A DNA stretch of 64,000 nucleotides from Taibaiella helva (GTDB lineage Bacteria; Bacteroidota; Bacteroidia; Chitinophagales; Chitinophagaceae), in the NCBI RefSeq assembly GCF_003545695.1, contig NZ_QUZZ01000009.1, positions 1 to 64,000 of the forward strand, read 5' to 3'. A program made the position numbers and the translations under genes. Shown here piece by piece: positions 34,491 through 42,669 of the stretch. The notes below the pieces were generated by a model that saw nothing but the letters and a program-made list of their open reading frames with translations, did no database searches and had not been told where the DNA came from. Positions within the stretch are counted from its first letter, which is position 1. Each line of letters starts with the position of its first letter.

Positions 34491-34916
34491 TTAGATATGA
34501 TGCTGCAAAGTTTCGGAGCCTGTGCTGATTTGGCTTTGCGAAAATTGCTCTTTTTGAAATGCTGTCGGTGTTTTCCCTGTTCTGCTTTTGAATAAGGTGC
34601 TGAAGGAGGCCGGGCTTTCAAAGCCAATCGCAAAGCAGGTCTCGCTTATCGTCATGCCCAGCTTCAGGAAGGTCTTCGATCTTTCGATCCGCTTGTCCGT
34701 CAGGTACTGCATGGGCGTTTGCCCGTAGTATTTTTTGAATAGCCGCAATAAATGGTATTTCGAAATGAATCCCGTGTGTGCCAGCAGATCGAGGCTCAGT
34801 TCTCTATCATAATGATGGTTGATATAGCTCCGTATCCCGATCACGGCATTAAGCTGTCCCTGGTTGGCATAGATCGTGCTCCTGATCCGTTTTATTTCGC
34901 TTTCATAAAATGTCAT
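34491..34916 (-). CDS. AraC-family regulator
   Basis: 141 residues from the ATG at 34916. Almost the whole protein is the double helix-turn-helix: S-L-D-L-L-A-H-T-G-F-I-S-K-Y-H-L-L-R-L-F-K and S-E-T-C-F-A-I-G-F-E-S-P-A-S-F-S-T-L-F-K. There is no ligand-binding domain. It heads a two-gene operon with the VOC gene and probably controls it. Confidence 0.9.
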   Translation of the reverse strand: MTFYESEIKRIRSTIYANQGQLNAVIGIRSYINHHYDRELSLDLLAHTGFISKYHLLRLFKKYYGQTPMQYLTDKRIERSKTFLKLGMTISETCFAIGFESPASFSTLFKSRTGKTPTAFQKEQFSQSQISTGSETLQHHI

Positions 34917-35421
34917 ACTGCAGTATTCGTATCCTTTGCGAAGGTAGCGCAGTTCTCTCACCCCTGTTGGCCTATTCCCGACAGGCAAACATAGCAGGAA
35001 CTTTTCCAGTCATTCGTTGTTAAACGAATTTTATGCGCAAAAGAACAGGCCGGTTTAAAATTGTCTGCTTGTTCCCTTGCCTGCATAACCATGTTGTTTT
35101 TTGGAAATAACTATGGCAGGGGCAAGCGGTTTACCGAAAACAGAACAGGATGGATAAGATGCATAAGCCGGTGGCAGGTGCAGCAGTAGCAGGCTTGCCC
35201 CTGCTGCGCAGCGCTGATGTCCGTAAAGGCGCTTTTAACACCAGATACCAGAATCCGGATAAGAAACGCCTCTGCCATGTGAAAAAATTGTGTCGGGCAC
35301 AACATCTGTGCGCGCTTTCCGTTATCTTGCAATACCGGACATTCTCTTTCTCTTTTCAGCAATGTAGGCTGCAATGTGCAATTGATCCTGTTCTATTTTC
35401 TCATCTTCAATTGCCCTTGTA
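34917..35421. other. Gene-poor stretch
   Basis: About 500 bases between divergent genes. Short frames here lack starts, ribosome sites and coding character. I see no repeat, RNA or consensus promoter that I can support. Confidence 0.5.
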
Positions 35422-36198
35422 ATGGCCGTAGTTGCGTTCTTTATTGCCCATTGGTACCTGTGCTTGTTTAGCCAGACCTTCTTCCTGCACCGGTATGCCG
35501 CGCACGGAAGCTTCAAAATGTCCCGATTCTGGGAGCGTTTCTTCTTCATTTTCTGCTATATCGCTCAGGGGGCATCCTATATAAGTCCCAGGGCTTATGC
35601 GATCGTTCACAGGATGCATCACGCTTTTACAGATACGGAGGAAGATCCCCATTCTCCTGTGCACTCGGCTAATGTATTTGCTATGATGTGGCGCACGCGG
35701 GCCTTTATCCTGGGCGTACTACGCAATACAATGCCCGTAGAGCAGCGATTTTCTAAAAACGTGCCCGATTGGAAAACCTTCGATCTTATAGCCAGCCATC
35801 CCGTTTCGAGACTGGGATGGATTGCCGCCTATATCGCGTTTTATATTGCTTTTGCCCCTTCTGCATGGTTTTACCTGCTGCTGCCGGTACATGCTGCCAT
35901 GGGCGCGGTACAGGGCGCTATCGTGAACTGGAATGCACACAGGCGGGGATACAGGAACTTCGAGGTCAATAACCATTCGGAGAACCTGATGCGGATCGAC
36001 GTTTTCTTTTTAGGGGAATCGTATCACAACAACCACCATAAATTTCCCTCCAGGGTAAACATGGCTATGCGGAAGTTTGAATTTGATCCGACCTACCAGC
36101 TGATCCGCTTCTTTAACCGGGTCGGTATTCTGCGGCTGACGGCCAAGGATACCGCCAAAGCAGGGATGGAGTCAAAGCACTTGCTGCCGGCGGAATGA
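35422..36198 (+). CDS. Acyl-CoA/fatty-acid desaturase
   Basis: 258 residues with the three histidine boxes of membrane diiron desaturases: H-R-Y-A-A-H near residue 24, H-R-M-H-H near 62 and H-N-N-H-H near 197, plus hydrophobic pairs between them. It would introduce a double bond in acyl chains (delta-9 type by resemblance), adjusting membrane fluidity. The N-terminus is slightly shorter than usual and the ribosome site is weak, so an earlier non-ATG start is possible. Confidence 0.88.
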   Translation: MAVVAFFIAHWYLCLFSQTFFLHRYAAHGSFKMSRFWERFFFIFCYIAQGASYISPRAYAIVHRMHHAFTDTEEDPHSPVHSANVFAMMWRTRAFILGVLRNTMPVEQRFSKNVPDWKTFDLIASHPVSRLGWIAAYIAFYIAFAPSAWFYLLLPVHAAMGAVQGAIVNWNAHRRGYRNFEVNNHSENLMRIDVFFLGESYHNNHHKFPSRVNMAMRKFEFDPTYQLIRFFNRVGILRLTAKDTAKAGMESKHLLPAE

Positions 36199-36234
36199 GA
36201 CGTAAGAAAACTTTCCGTGGAATCATTGTAATTG

Positions 36235-36260
36235 AAAAGCATGCCCACCGGCATGCTTTT
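36235..36260. terminator. Bidirectional terminator
   Basis: Eleven-base perfect arms AAAAGCATGCC/GGCATGCTTTT between converging genes. Confidence 0.8.
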
Positions 36261-36334
36261 ATCTTTGCTGCGTCCTGCACCGTAACTTCCTGTCGTGTAA
36301 AAAGGCTTCGGCAGTTGTCTTTTGAAAATGGCGT

Positions 36335-36784
36335 CTAGCCTTGTTTCCGCACCAGGATCGCTTTCATGCCTTTCTGTCCTCTCGCTATTTCGAAGGTGAC
36401 TTTGTCGTGTTCCCTGACCGGTGTGGAAAGGTCGCTGTTATGTACAAAATAGCTGTCACCGCTGTCGGCGGCTTTAATAAAGCCGAATCCCTTTGCCGCA
36501 TCGAAAAAGGTAACGACACCTTGCTTTTCGGGCGACTCCTTTTCGCTGTTTCCCGACGCCTCGAGCGAGATGTCTTCCAGTTTGATTTCTTTCCTGCGGC
36601 GGGGATCCGGCGGATGAGCAGACAGGTTTCCGTTCTCATCCACATAGGCCATCATATCTTCAAGGTCTTTGCCTTTGCTGGTATTGGATTGGCGCAGCTC
36701 TTTCTTTTCGGCTTTCGCCTTTCTTTTTTCATTTTTCTTTTTGGCAATTTCTTTCTTGCCACTGGTTTCGTGTGATCTTCCCAT
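36335..36784 (-). CDS. Cold-shock domain protein with basic N-terminal extension
   Basis: 149 residues. The C-terminal 65 residues are a cold-shock domain with RNP1 K-G-F-G-F-I-K and RNP2-like Y-F-V-H-N-S-D-L. The first 40 residues are almost all Lys, Arg and Glu, and a linker includes a short D-P-R-R-R-K stretch. It likely binds single-stranded RNA, the extension adding nonspecific contacts. Long CSPs of this type are frequent in Bacteroidota. Confidence 0.9.
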   Translation of the reverse strand: MGRSHETSGKKEIAKKKNEKRKAKAEKKELRQSNTSKGKDLEDMMAYVDENGNLSAHPPDPRRRKEIKLEDISLEASGNSEKESPEKQGVVTFFDAAKGFGFIKAADSGDSYFVHNSDLSTPVREHDKVTFEIARGQKGMKAILVRKQG

Positions 36785-37068
36785 TAAGTAGATTAAGATG
36801 ATAAATTGGCTGTTCTGATTAAATAAGCGAGACAGAAATAGAGGATACCGGCAAAGAAAGCCCGGGCGTCTAAAGGATGAATCAGCAATATAGAGGAGAG
36901 GACAGCTTTAAAGCAAAGTTCGGATTATTCGGCGATAAATCCTACTTGCTGCCGGGTTGCTGCCTTTATTGGCCCATAAAGGAATCATGAGCCGGGCAGA
37001 AGTGCATAAATGCCCCCACAATCTTTTCCTAACTTTGCCAGGCGACTGAAGAACGAAACAGAAAGATT

Positions 37069-37833
37069 ATGTCCATAACCAAAGAATCGGAATTGCTGGG
37101 CATGCAGAGAGCAGCTGAAGCGGTTGCCTGCACCCTGAAGGAAATGACCCGCTATGCCCGGCCTGGCATGAGCACGAAGGACCTTGACGCATTTGGCGCG
37201 AAGCTCCTGTCGGATTTCGGCGCAAGATCGGCGCCCTATCTGACCTATAAATTCCCCGGCTGGACCTGCATCAGCGTCGGCCATGAATTTTGTCACGGTA
37301 TTCCCAGGCAAGGGCGTATCCTGGAAGAAGGCGACCTGGTCAATATCGACGTTTCTGCCGAGCTGGATGGGTTCTGGGCCGATAACGGCGCTTCCTTTGT
37401 GCTGGGCGCAGATGTGCACCAACACCAGAAACTGGTCGATGCCTCAAAAAACATCCTGCAGAAGGCGATCAGCAACATAAAGGGCGGTGTAAAGATTGCA
37501 GACATCGGCCACCTGATGGAAACCGAAGCCCGGAAGCAAGGCTATAAGGTGATCAAAAACCTTGGCGGACACGGCATCGGGCGCAGCCTTCACGAAGCCC
37601 CCGACGAATTGCTGAACTACAGGAACCGCTACGACCAGAGGCGATTCAGAAAGAATTCGGTAGTTGCTATAGAGACATTCATCTCAACATCATCAACTTA
37701 TGCCGTAGAGCTGAACGATGGCTGGACCATGGTGGGCAATAAAGGCGGCTACATGGCGCAGCACGAGCATACCATCGTGGTTACCGACGGCGAGCCGGTC
37801 ATACTTACGGAAAGGAACGGGATATGGAATTAA
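37069..37833 (+). CDS. map: Methionine aminopeptidase, type I
   Basis: 254 residues. Metal ligands are in D-V-S-A-E-L-D-G-F-W-A-D-N-G, H-G-I-G-R-S-L-H-E-A-P, E-T-F-I-S and the C-terminal Q-H-E-H-T. It removes the initiator Met from new proteins. It stands alone rather than in the ribosomal protein/secY cluster, so it may be a second copy. A TAACTTTG box is 32 bases upstream. Confidence 0.94.
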   Translation: MSITKESELLGMQRAAEAVACTLKEMTRYARPGMSTKDLDAFGAKLLSDFGARSAPYLTYKFPGWTCISVGHEFCHGIPRQGRILEEGDLVNIDVSAELDGFWADNGASFVLGADVHQHQKLVDASKNILQKAISNIKGGVKIADIGHLMETEARKQGYKVIKNLGGHGIGRSLHEAPDELLNYRNRYDQRRFRKNSVVAIETFISTSSTYAVELNDGWTMVGNKGGYMAQHEHTIVVTDGEPVILTERNGIWN

Positions 37834-37959
37834 GCGGCTATCCGCACGAGGGAAAGGTTGCTGCTTTCCGCCTGGTGCGTTTAACCGGAAAGTAACGTCC
37901 GGATAGGGAGGTTTTTTATGCTGACAGCGTAAATTTGAAAGACAAAAACCAAACTATTT

Positions 37960-38166
37960 ATGAAAAAAGCCAAATTGAACCTGCCGGCGTTAAAGCTGCG
38001 GAAGTACATTATTGTCGACCTTAAGGGCGACCAGGTCAAAGGCGGAGGCCCTATCTCCGTGGGTTGTCCTCCTACCGATCCGGGGCCTATTACCGGTACT
38101 GTAGGTACGGTAAGGTGCACCATCTTTAATAGCTGTGATTCCTGCACCTTCAATTGCTGCGCTTAA
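37960..38166 (+). CDS. Class I lanthipeptide precursor C
   Basis: 68 residues. Leader L-K-L-R-K-Y-I-I-V-D-L then V-K-G-G-G fits the Bacteroidota class I lanthipeptide type; the first 14 residues nearly duplicate precursor B. The core is Thr/Ser/Pro/Gly-rich with six Cys, ending C-D-S-C-T-F-N-C-C-A. TAAATTTG at 37930 is the likely -7 box and a strong terminator follows, so it is a single-gene transcript without local modification enzymes. Confidence 0.85.
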   Translation: MKKAKLNLPALKLRKYIIVDLKGDQVKGGGPISVGCPPTDPGPITGTVGTVRCTIFNSCDSCTFNCCA

Positions 38167-38187
38167 GCCTGTTGAGAAAAGCATTTT

Positions 38188-38231
38188 ATTCAGGGATAAA
38201 GCCACCCCGGTAGCTTTATCCCTGAATTTTG
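38188..38231 (+). terminator. Terminator of precursor C
   Basis: Fifteen-base perfect arms (ATTCAGGGATAAAGC and complement) with T tail. Confidence 0.85.
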
Positions 38232-38258
38232 CCCGCTTGAAGATTTTAGATAGCCACA

Positions 38259-38915
38259 TCATCCCTTTGCCTGTGCTTTAATGTCCTTTACTTCCAGGAC
38301 CGGCTGGCTGTATCCTTTCGCAACGCAATTGATCATGGCCAGGCCTACTTCCTGCATCGTCGAGATCCAATTAGGTGCAACCAGGTACCACAAAGGCGAT
38401 AAGGCGTTAAATACGCTATAAATGAACTGTACATTCTTTTGTCCCTTTACCGGCTGCATAAAGCCGGGGCGAAAATTGTATATTGCTTTAAAGGGAAGCT
38501 TCAGCAAAGCGTTCTCGGTGCGTCCTTTTACCCTGGCCCACATGACCTTTCCCTGTTCGGTGCTGTCGGTACGGCTTCCGGAGACATAGATGAAGGTCAT
38601 GGCAGGATTGATCTGCGACAGGATCTCCGCAAAGGGAACAACAAAATCAAATGTCTTCCGGGTAAACGATTCCTCGTTTTCCCCTACTGAGCTTACACCT
38701 GCGCAAAAGAAGCAGGCATCGTAGTGCTTCAGCTGTTCCTTATTCCCGCCGATAGCTGAAAAATCTTTTACGATCAGCGTTTTCAGCTTCTCATGTTTCA
38801 GGGCCAGTGGCCTCCTGTTGATCATAAGCACTTCTGTAACAGAAGGATGTTCCAGGCAAACCAGCAGAACGCCTTCGCCTACCATACCTGTAGCGCCGGT
38901 GATGATTATTTTCAT
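38259..38915 (-). CDS. NAD(P)-binding SDR-like protein
   Basis: 218 residues. Rossmann start I-I-I-T-G-A-T-G-M-V-G-E-G and a segment F-I-Y-V-S-G-S with downstream W-A-R-V-K-G-R-T-E-N-A-L-L, typical of atypical short-chain dehydrogenases close to the NmrA/YwnB group. The catalytic Tyr-x3-Lys is not in the usual form, so it may sense rather than turn over nucleotide. Role unknown. Confidence 0.8.
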   Translation of the reverse strand: MKIIITGATGMVGEGVLLVCLEHPSVTEVLMINRRPLALKHEKLKTLIVKDFSAIGGNKEQLKHYDACFFCAGVSSVGENEESFTRKTFDFVVPFAEILSQINPAMTFIYVSGSRTDSTEQGKVMWARVKGRTENALLKLPFKAIYNFRPGFMQPVKGQKNVQFIYSVFNALSPLWYLVAPNWISTMQEVGLAMINCVAKGYSQPVLEVKDIKAQAKG

Positions 38916-39085
38916 GCTTCTTTATTTTACGATACCGGGTTGATCAAATCATTTGCCGTAGCTAAAAGCGCTTCTTCTGCATGCCGGGCTTCCATTCTGA
39001 CACCGTTATGGACCTTCGCTGCTCTGCCTTTCCACCACAGTGTCTCCGGGAAAATATTGTTCTTGTCTCGGCCAAATAACCTCAG

Positions 39086-39328
39086 CTATTGTGGGCGAAG
39101 ACCCTCCAGCAGCAGCGCAATCTGCTTTACCAATTCTGTGTCTACTGGTTTTGTATCCGGCCGTTCCTGCAGGGCCCTTAAATTCCGCTCATCATCCGGT
39201 TCGAAAACGAGTTCCTGGCCATCTACGTTCACAAAGAACTTATAATCGTAGGCTGCTGTGACCAGGCGGCCGTTAAAAAATCTTTCCGCTCCCTTAAAAG
39301 AAACGGGTAATTCAAAATAATGTTCCAT
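39086..39328 (-). CDS. Hypothetical small protein
   Basis: 80 residues: a beta-like first half (E-L-P-V-S-F-K-G, F-F-V-N-V-D-G-Q-E-L-V-F) and a helical end. It resembles small uncharacterised Bacteroidota proteins annotated only as hypothetical. Soluble. Good coding character, ATG start. Confidence 0.6.
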   Translation of the reverse strand: MEHYFELPVSFKGAERFFNGRLVTAAYDYKFFVNVDGQELVFEPDDERNLRALQERPDTKPVDTELVKQIALLLEGLRPQ

Positions 39329-39460
39329 GGTTCAATATATGCTCCCGCGAATTTATTCAATCCATCCCGCTTGGAGCGCGCAAGTTTTCCACGGGGCATT
39401 TTCATTGAGGTTCTTATCACCTTCGCCGGCCTGTGCACGCCATGTTTATCAAGGCCAAAT

Positions 39461-39490
39461 AAAAAACCGATCAGAAAAGATCGGTTTTTT
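39461..39490 (-). terminator. Terminator of the YegP-like gene
   Basis: Twelve-base perfect arms AAAAAACCGATC/GATCGGTTTTTT. Confidence 0.85.
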
Positions 39491-39516
39491 AAGCAATGGC
39501 GGCACAAACAGCCGGG

Positions 39517-39849
39517 TCAGGTCAGGTCGTGGATCCCGGCCTCGGGCGCCTGTTCCTGTACCAGCCTGATGCCCTTGTCGCGATCGGTGCTGGCACGATA
39601 GGTTTCGCTGGTGCCAATCACGCTGCCGTTGGCTGCCTTAAGGTTGAAGTAATACTGGCCATTGGCCGCATACAGCCGCTCGTAGCGGGCATCGTAGGGC
39701 GCATTGGTCTTTACCGCGGTGATGCCGTTCTCGCAGCCGCTCTTTGACCGGTATTCCTCGCCGCGGAGAATAATCCTGCCGTTCCCCGAAGCGCGTAAGT
39801 GGTAAATGTAGGCGCCGTCGGAGGATCGTTTGATTTCAAATGTAGCCAT
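39517..39849 (-). CDS. YegP-like protein (two DUF1508 repeats)
   Basis: 110 residues made of two repeats of about 50: F-E-I-K-R-S...Y-I-Y-H-L-R-A-S-G-N-G-R-I-I-L-R-G-E and Y-Y-F-N-L-K-A-A-N-G-S-V-I-G-T-S-E. This is the UPF0339/YegP pattern. Cytoplasmic; function not established. Monocistronic. Confidence 0.9.
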   Translation of the reverse strand: MATFEIKRSSDGAYIYHLRASGNGRIILRGEEYRSKSGCENGITAVKTNAPYDARYERLYAANGQYYFNLKAANGSVIGTSETYRASTDRDKGIRLVQEQAPEAGIHDLT

Positions 39850-40056
39850 CGTATCTTTTTTTATCGTTATGAAAACAGGAGCTTCCGGCTGGGCATGTTC
39901 GCGTTTCCGGTATAGGGATTTATCGTTCCGGCTGCAGGCATCGGGATACCAGCCCTGCCTTCAGTGCAGCTTTCGAAAGCGCGGGCGACCGCCGGCTTTA
40001 TATTGTATGTTTTTGGTACAGCAACATTTTCAGGATAAAGAAATAATAAGAAGGGG

Positions 40057-40260
40057 TTAACGGTGCTGCCAGCAGTAGCCCGTGCTGCCGGCTACTTTCC
40101 GCTTACAGGTGCCGCCATTTTTCGTCGGGTAGCCGCAATAATGGGAACCGGAAGAGCTGCTGTAGCTGGTTGAAGTGTCGGTTGTTTGTGGTATTACTTC
40201 TGTTTTAGTGCAGCTGATCATCATTATCGCTGCCAGCATCAACGTGGCGATGTTTTTCAT
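40057..40260 (-). CDS. Cys-rich small lipoprotein
   Basis: 67 residues. Lipobox M-I-S-C at Cys17, a Ser/Thr-rich linker, then a compact end C-G-Y-P-T-K-N-G-G-T-C-K-R-K-V-A-G-S-T-G-Y-C-W-Q-H with a C...C...C-x2-H pattern. That end resembles small zinc-like or disulfide modules (DUF5763-like) found appended to nucleases and lipoproteins. Function unknown. Confidence 0.65.
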   Translation of the reverse strand: MKNIATLMLAAIMMISCTKTEVIPQTTDTSTSYSSSSGSHYCGYPTKNGGTCKRKVAGSTGYCWQHR

Positions 40261-40305
40261 GAGATTTGTTTTTTGTGAAAGGATAAAATGGTTGGTCCGG
40301 ATGGC

Positions 40306-41274
40306 TTATATTTTCTTTTCGTTGACCAGTCGCCAGTAATGTGCGCCCAGCGCGGTCAGCCGGCAGGTCTTGCTGTTCATGGCTGCATCGTACATATGCT
40401 TCTCGCCTACCGGCTCTACCAGCCCTGCCGCCTGCATTTTCTGCAGCGTGCTGAAAACGGCGGTATGCGTATCATTGGAAAAGGGCGCTACATACCGGTG
40501 CCCTACCCGCGGATCATTGGTCGATTCATAAGAAGGGTCCAGCTGGTGCTCCGTATCCGAAGCGGGAAAAAGGCTGGTGATATCTTTCATGATGCCGGCC
40601 GGGATACGCGGCTGCACGCGGCGTATGGGCGTAAAGCGGCTGACATTCGTCTTGAACACAGGCCTTTGTTCCCAGGGGCCCAGCGCCTGGTCTATATAAG
40701 TATAGATGCCGGCGGGTGTAATGGTGCCGCTGATATCGGCCGCGCCGCCTTCAAGCGCCTGCAGCAGCAGGTTGGTAAAGATACCTCTGCCCCTGGTTTC
40801 CATGGCCACCTCTTCTTTCCGGCTCGCCGTCAATATGGTGATGCCTTCGTTGATATGCCCCGGGCTGCCGGGCGCCAGCACCGGCGCGGCGATGGCGCCG
40901 CTGTGGCAGCAATCCAGGATGATGATCTTATTGGTCGCCGGCGAACTGTTGGCCAGGGTAATGATATCGTTCATGGCGATACCTTCATCATAACGCCGGT
41001 GATCGGGTGTGACCAGGTAGCCGCCCAGCTCATTCATATAACCATGACCGGAGAAATAAAGCAGGGCGGTTTCGCTTTGCCCGCTGAACAGCTGCACGAT
41101 CAGCTCCATCAATGCATTCTTACGCTGCAGGTCCGTTTGCAGCATCACATCGAAGTTGAGGCTGTAATCTTCGTTGCGCTCGATCAGGCTGCTGAACGCC
41201 TGCGCATCGTTAACACAGCCGCGGAGCGGGGCATCAGGATATTTATTGATCCCTACAACAAGTGCTTTTTTCAT
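40306..41274 (-). CDS. Caspase-like peptidase (C14) with C-terminal winged-helix-like region
   Basis: 322 residues. The caspase fold starts A-L-V-V-G-I-N-K-Y. Catalytic His77 is in Y-F-S-G-H-G-Y and Cys123 in L-D-C-C-H-S-G, so the dyad is complete. The domain ends near 215. Residues 235-320 (S-T-L-Q-K-M-Q-A-A-G-L-V, R-L-T-A-L-G-A-H-Y-W) look like a winged helix used as adaptor or DNA-binding part. No signal peptide. It is divergent from the TIR/tubulin/SrfB-like operon and shares its regulatory region. Bacterial caspases often execute suicide in defence systems; that role here is inference. Confidence 0.88.
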   Translation of the reverse strand: MKKALVVGINKYPDAPLRGCVNDAQAFSSLIERNEDYSLNFDVMLQTDLQRKNALMELIVQLFSGQSETALLYFSGHGYMNELGGYLVTPDHRRYDEGIAMNDIITLANSSPATNKIIILDCCHSGAIAAPVLAPGSPGHINEGITILTASRKEEVAMETRGRGIFTNLLLQALEGGAADISGTITPAGIYTYIDQALGPWEQRPVFKTNVSRFTPIRRVQPRIPAGIMKDITSLFPASDTEHQLDPSYESTNDPRVGHRYVAPFSNDTHTAVFSTLQKMQAAGLVEPVGEKHMYDAAMNSKTCRLTALGAHYWRLVNEKKI

Positions 41275-41330
41275 TGTTCTTAATAGTTGATTGATCGCGC
41301 AAAGGTTCTTCCCATCGGGCTTGCAGCCTA

Positions 41331-41417
41331 TACCTATGCCTAGGTAATTTCCGGGTAAGCCGCAGCGAAATACCTAGCGCTAGGGATACTCCCGGCTGAG
41401 GCCGCGCTATACTTTTG
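41331..41417 (+). promoter_or_regulatory. Two NarL-like operators and a -7 box
   Basis: TACCTA-N4-TAGGTA (41331-41346, perfect) and TACCTA-N4-TAGGGA (41371-41386, one mismatch), centres exactly 40 bp apart and therefore on one helix face. TACTTTTG at 41410-41417 fits the -7 consensus; no TTG at -33. The layout suits activation of 41460 onward by a LuxR/NarL regulator, and possibly control of the divergent caspase gene. Confidence 0.6.
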
Positions 41418-41459
41418 CCCTATCAAATTCATTCTTAACCCCTTTTAAAATCGACTCTT

Positions 41460-41978
41460 ATGAGACAAGAAAACAACCCCAATGAGCAAGCTGCAGCCCA
41501 GGCAGATCTTCCCGGCACCGAAAGCGCCTTCAACTACCTGAAGTCTTTGCCCCGCAACCATAATCGTTCCGCACTGGACAGCTACAAAAGAGGAAGGGAA
41601 TCGGCCATTATTGATGATGAGGTTGCAGCAGAGTTTACCACGAACTTCCGTTCGGCAACAGAGACCTTTACGATCCCCGTATCCTGGAATCTGACCAAGT
41701 CGGCGCTGGTGAATTTATTGGGCATCACCAGCTATGATGGCTTCGGCGAAGTAAACGGTATACGCTTCTATGCGGGCATCAACACGGACAACCAGCTGAC
41801 GTTGATTGCTGTTTCTACCCAGGCAGGCGATGGCTGTAGCGATGACCTTACGCTCGCAGAGAAATATCCCTACTACGATTATGCCAATCCTTGCCCGCAC
41901 GACTGCAGCAATCGTGGCAATCTTAAAGTAAATGGCGGCCTGGCAGCTCCTATGACCGTCGCAGCCGTTAAATTGTAA
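41460..41978 (+). CDS. Cytoplasmic P-C-P-x-x-C protein, first gene of the operon
   Basis: 172 residues without signal peptide. A hydrophilic N-terminal third, then V-N-G-I-R-F-Y-A-G-I-N, Q-L-T-L-I-A-V-S, and N-P-C-P-H-D-C near the end. The order of these blocks matches the exported protein at 3341-3859, which also belongs to a kinase/regulator operon. No characterised homologue is known to me. As first gene behind the activator sites it may be a signalling or sensor component. Confidence 0.65.
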   Translation: MRQENNPNEQAAAQADLPGTESAFNYLKSLPRNHNRSALDSYKRGRESAIIDDEVAAEFTTNFRSATETFTIPVSWNLTKSALVNLLGITSYDGFGEVNGIRFYAGINTDNQLTLIAVSTQAGDGCSDDLTLAEKYPYYDYANPCPHDCSNRGNLKVNGGLAAPMTVAAVKL

Positions 41979-42021
41979 GAGAATAAATATTTTTTTATTT
42001 TTCGGCTTAAAACCAACCACT

Positions 42022-42669
42022 ATGACATTTACACTCTCTCTGCTATCGCAGGCCAGCGTGATCCTGCCTATTGTTACAGGATGGATAGCTTTCCGAAATC
42101 TGCCATCTCTGTTCCGACTTTTGTTCTACTTCTTTATCCTGGCCTTGATCACTGAGATACAGGCGAGAGTCTTGAATATAGTCGCCCACAATAACATGCC
42201 GGGCTTGCATATTTACACCTGGATTGAGTTTATCTCGTTTTCAGTGGCTTATTATCTCTATTTCCAAGGTAAGCGTGTAAGGGCTTTAATTGTGATCAAC
42301 ATCCTGCTGGCCACGGTTATCGGCGTCCTGAATGCGATTTATTGGGGCGGAATAACCGCTCCCAATATAGTTAGCCGCAGCTATTGTGCGATGTTCATTA
42401 CCCTTTACACGCTTTACTTTTTTTATCTTTTGTTCAAGGGTAATGGCAACCGTTATGAATGGGAATACCCGATGTCTTGGATTGCTACGGGTGCCTTGAT
42501 CTACTTTGCTAATAACCTTGGATATTTTCTTTTTAGCGAACTCTGGTATACCAAGGTTCCGAAAATCGCAAACGTTTCCTATGTGCTGCATAACTTGCTT
42601 AACATTATCGGTAACTGTTTGTTTGCTCAGTCTTTTAGATCTTTTCAAAAGCAGAAGGCGCTATCATGA
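42022..42669 (+). CDS. Multi-pass membrane protein of the signalling module
   Basis: 215 residues with six to seven hydrophobic segments. It carries H-N-N-M-P after the second segment, as in the protein at 2664-3332. The stop overlaps the kinase start by 4 bases (ATGA). Probably the sensory partner of that kinase, which has no sensor domain of its own. Confidence 0.75.
   Translation: MTFTLSLLSQASVILPIVTGWIAFRNLPSLFRLLFYFFILALITEIQARVLNIVAHNNMPGLHIYTWIEFISFSVAYYLYFQGKRVRALIVINILLATVIGVLNAIYWGGITAPNIVSRSYCAMFITLYTLYFFYLLFKGNGNRYEWEYPMSWIATGALIYFANNLGYFLFSELWYTKVPKIANVSYVLHNLLNIIGNCLFAQSFRSFQKQKALS

Noticed and set aside
35150-35422. 90-codon plus-strand frame before the desaturase
   Set aside because: No ribosome site, no hydrophobic or domain pattern and poor codon character; I treat the stretch as non-coding.
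37069-37833. Whether map marks a ribosomal protein cluster
   Set aside because: None of the neighbours is a ribosomal, secY or infA gene; it stands alone.
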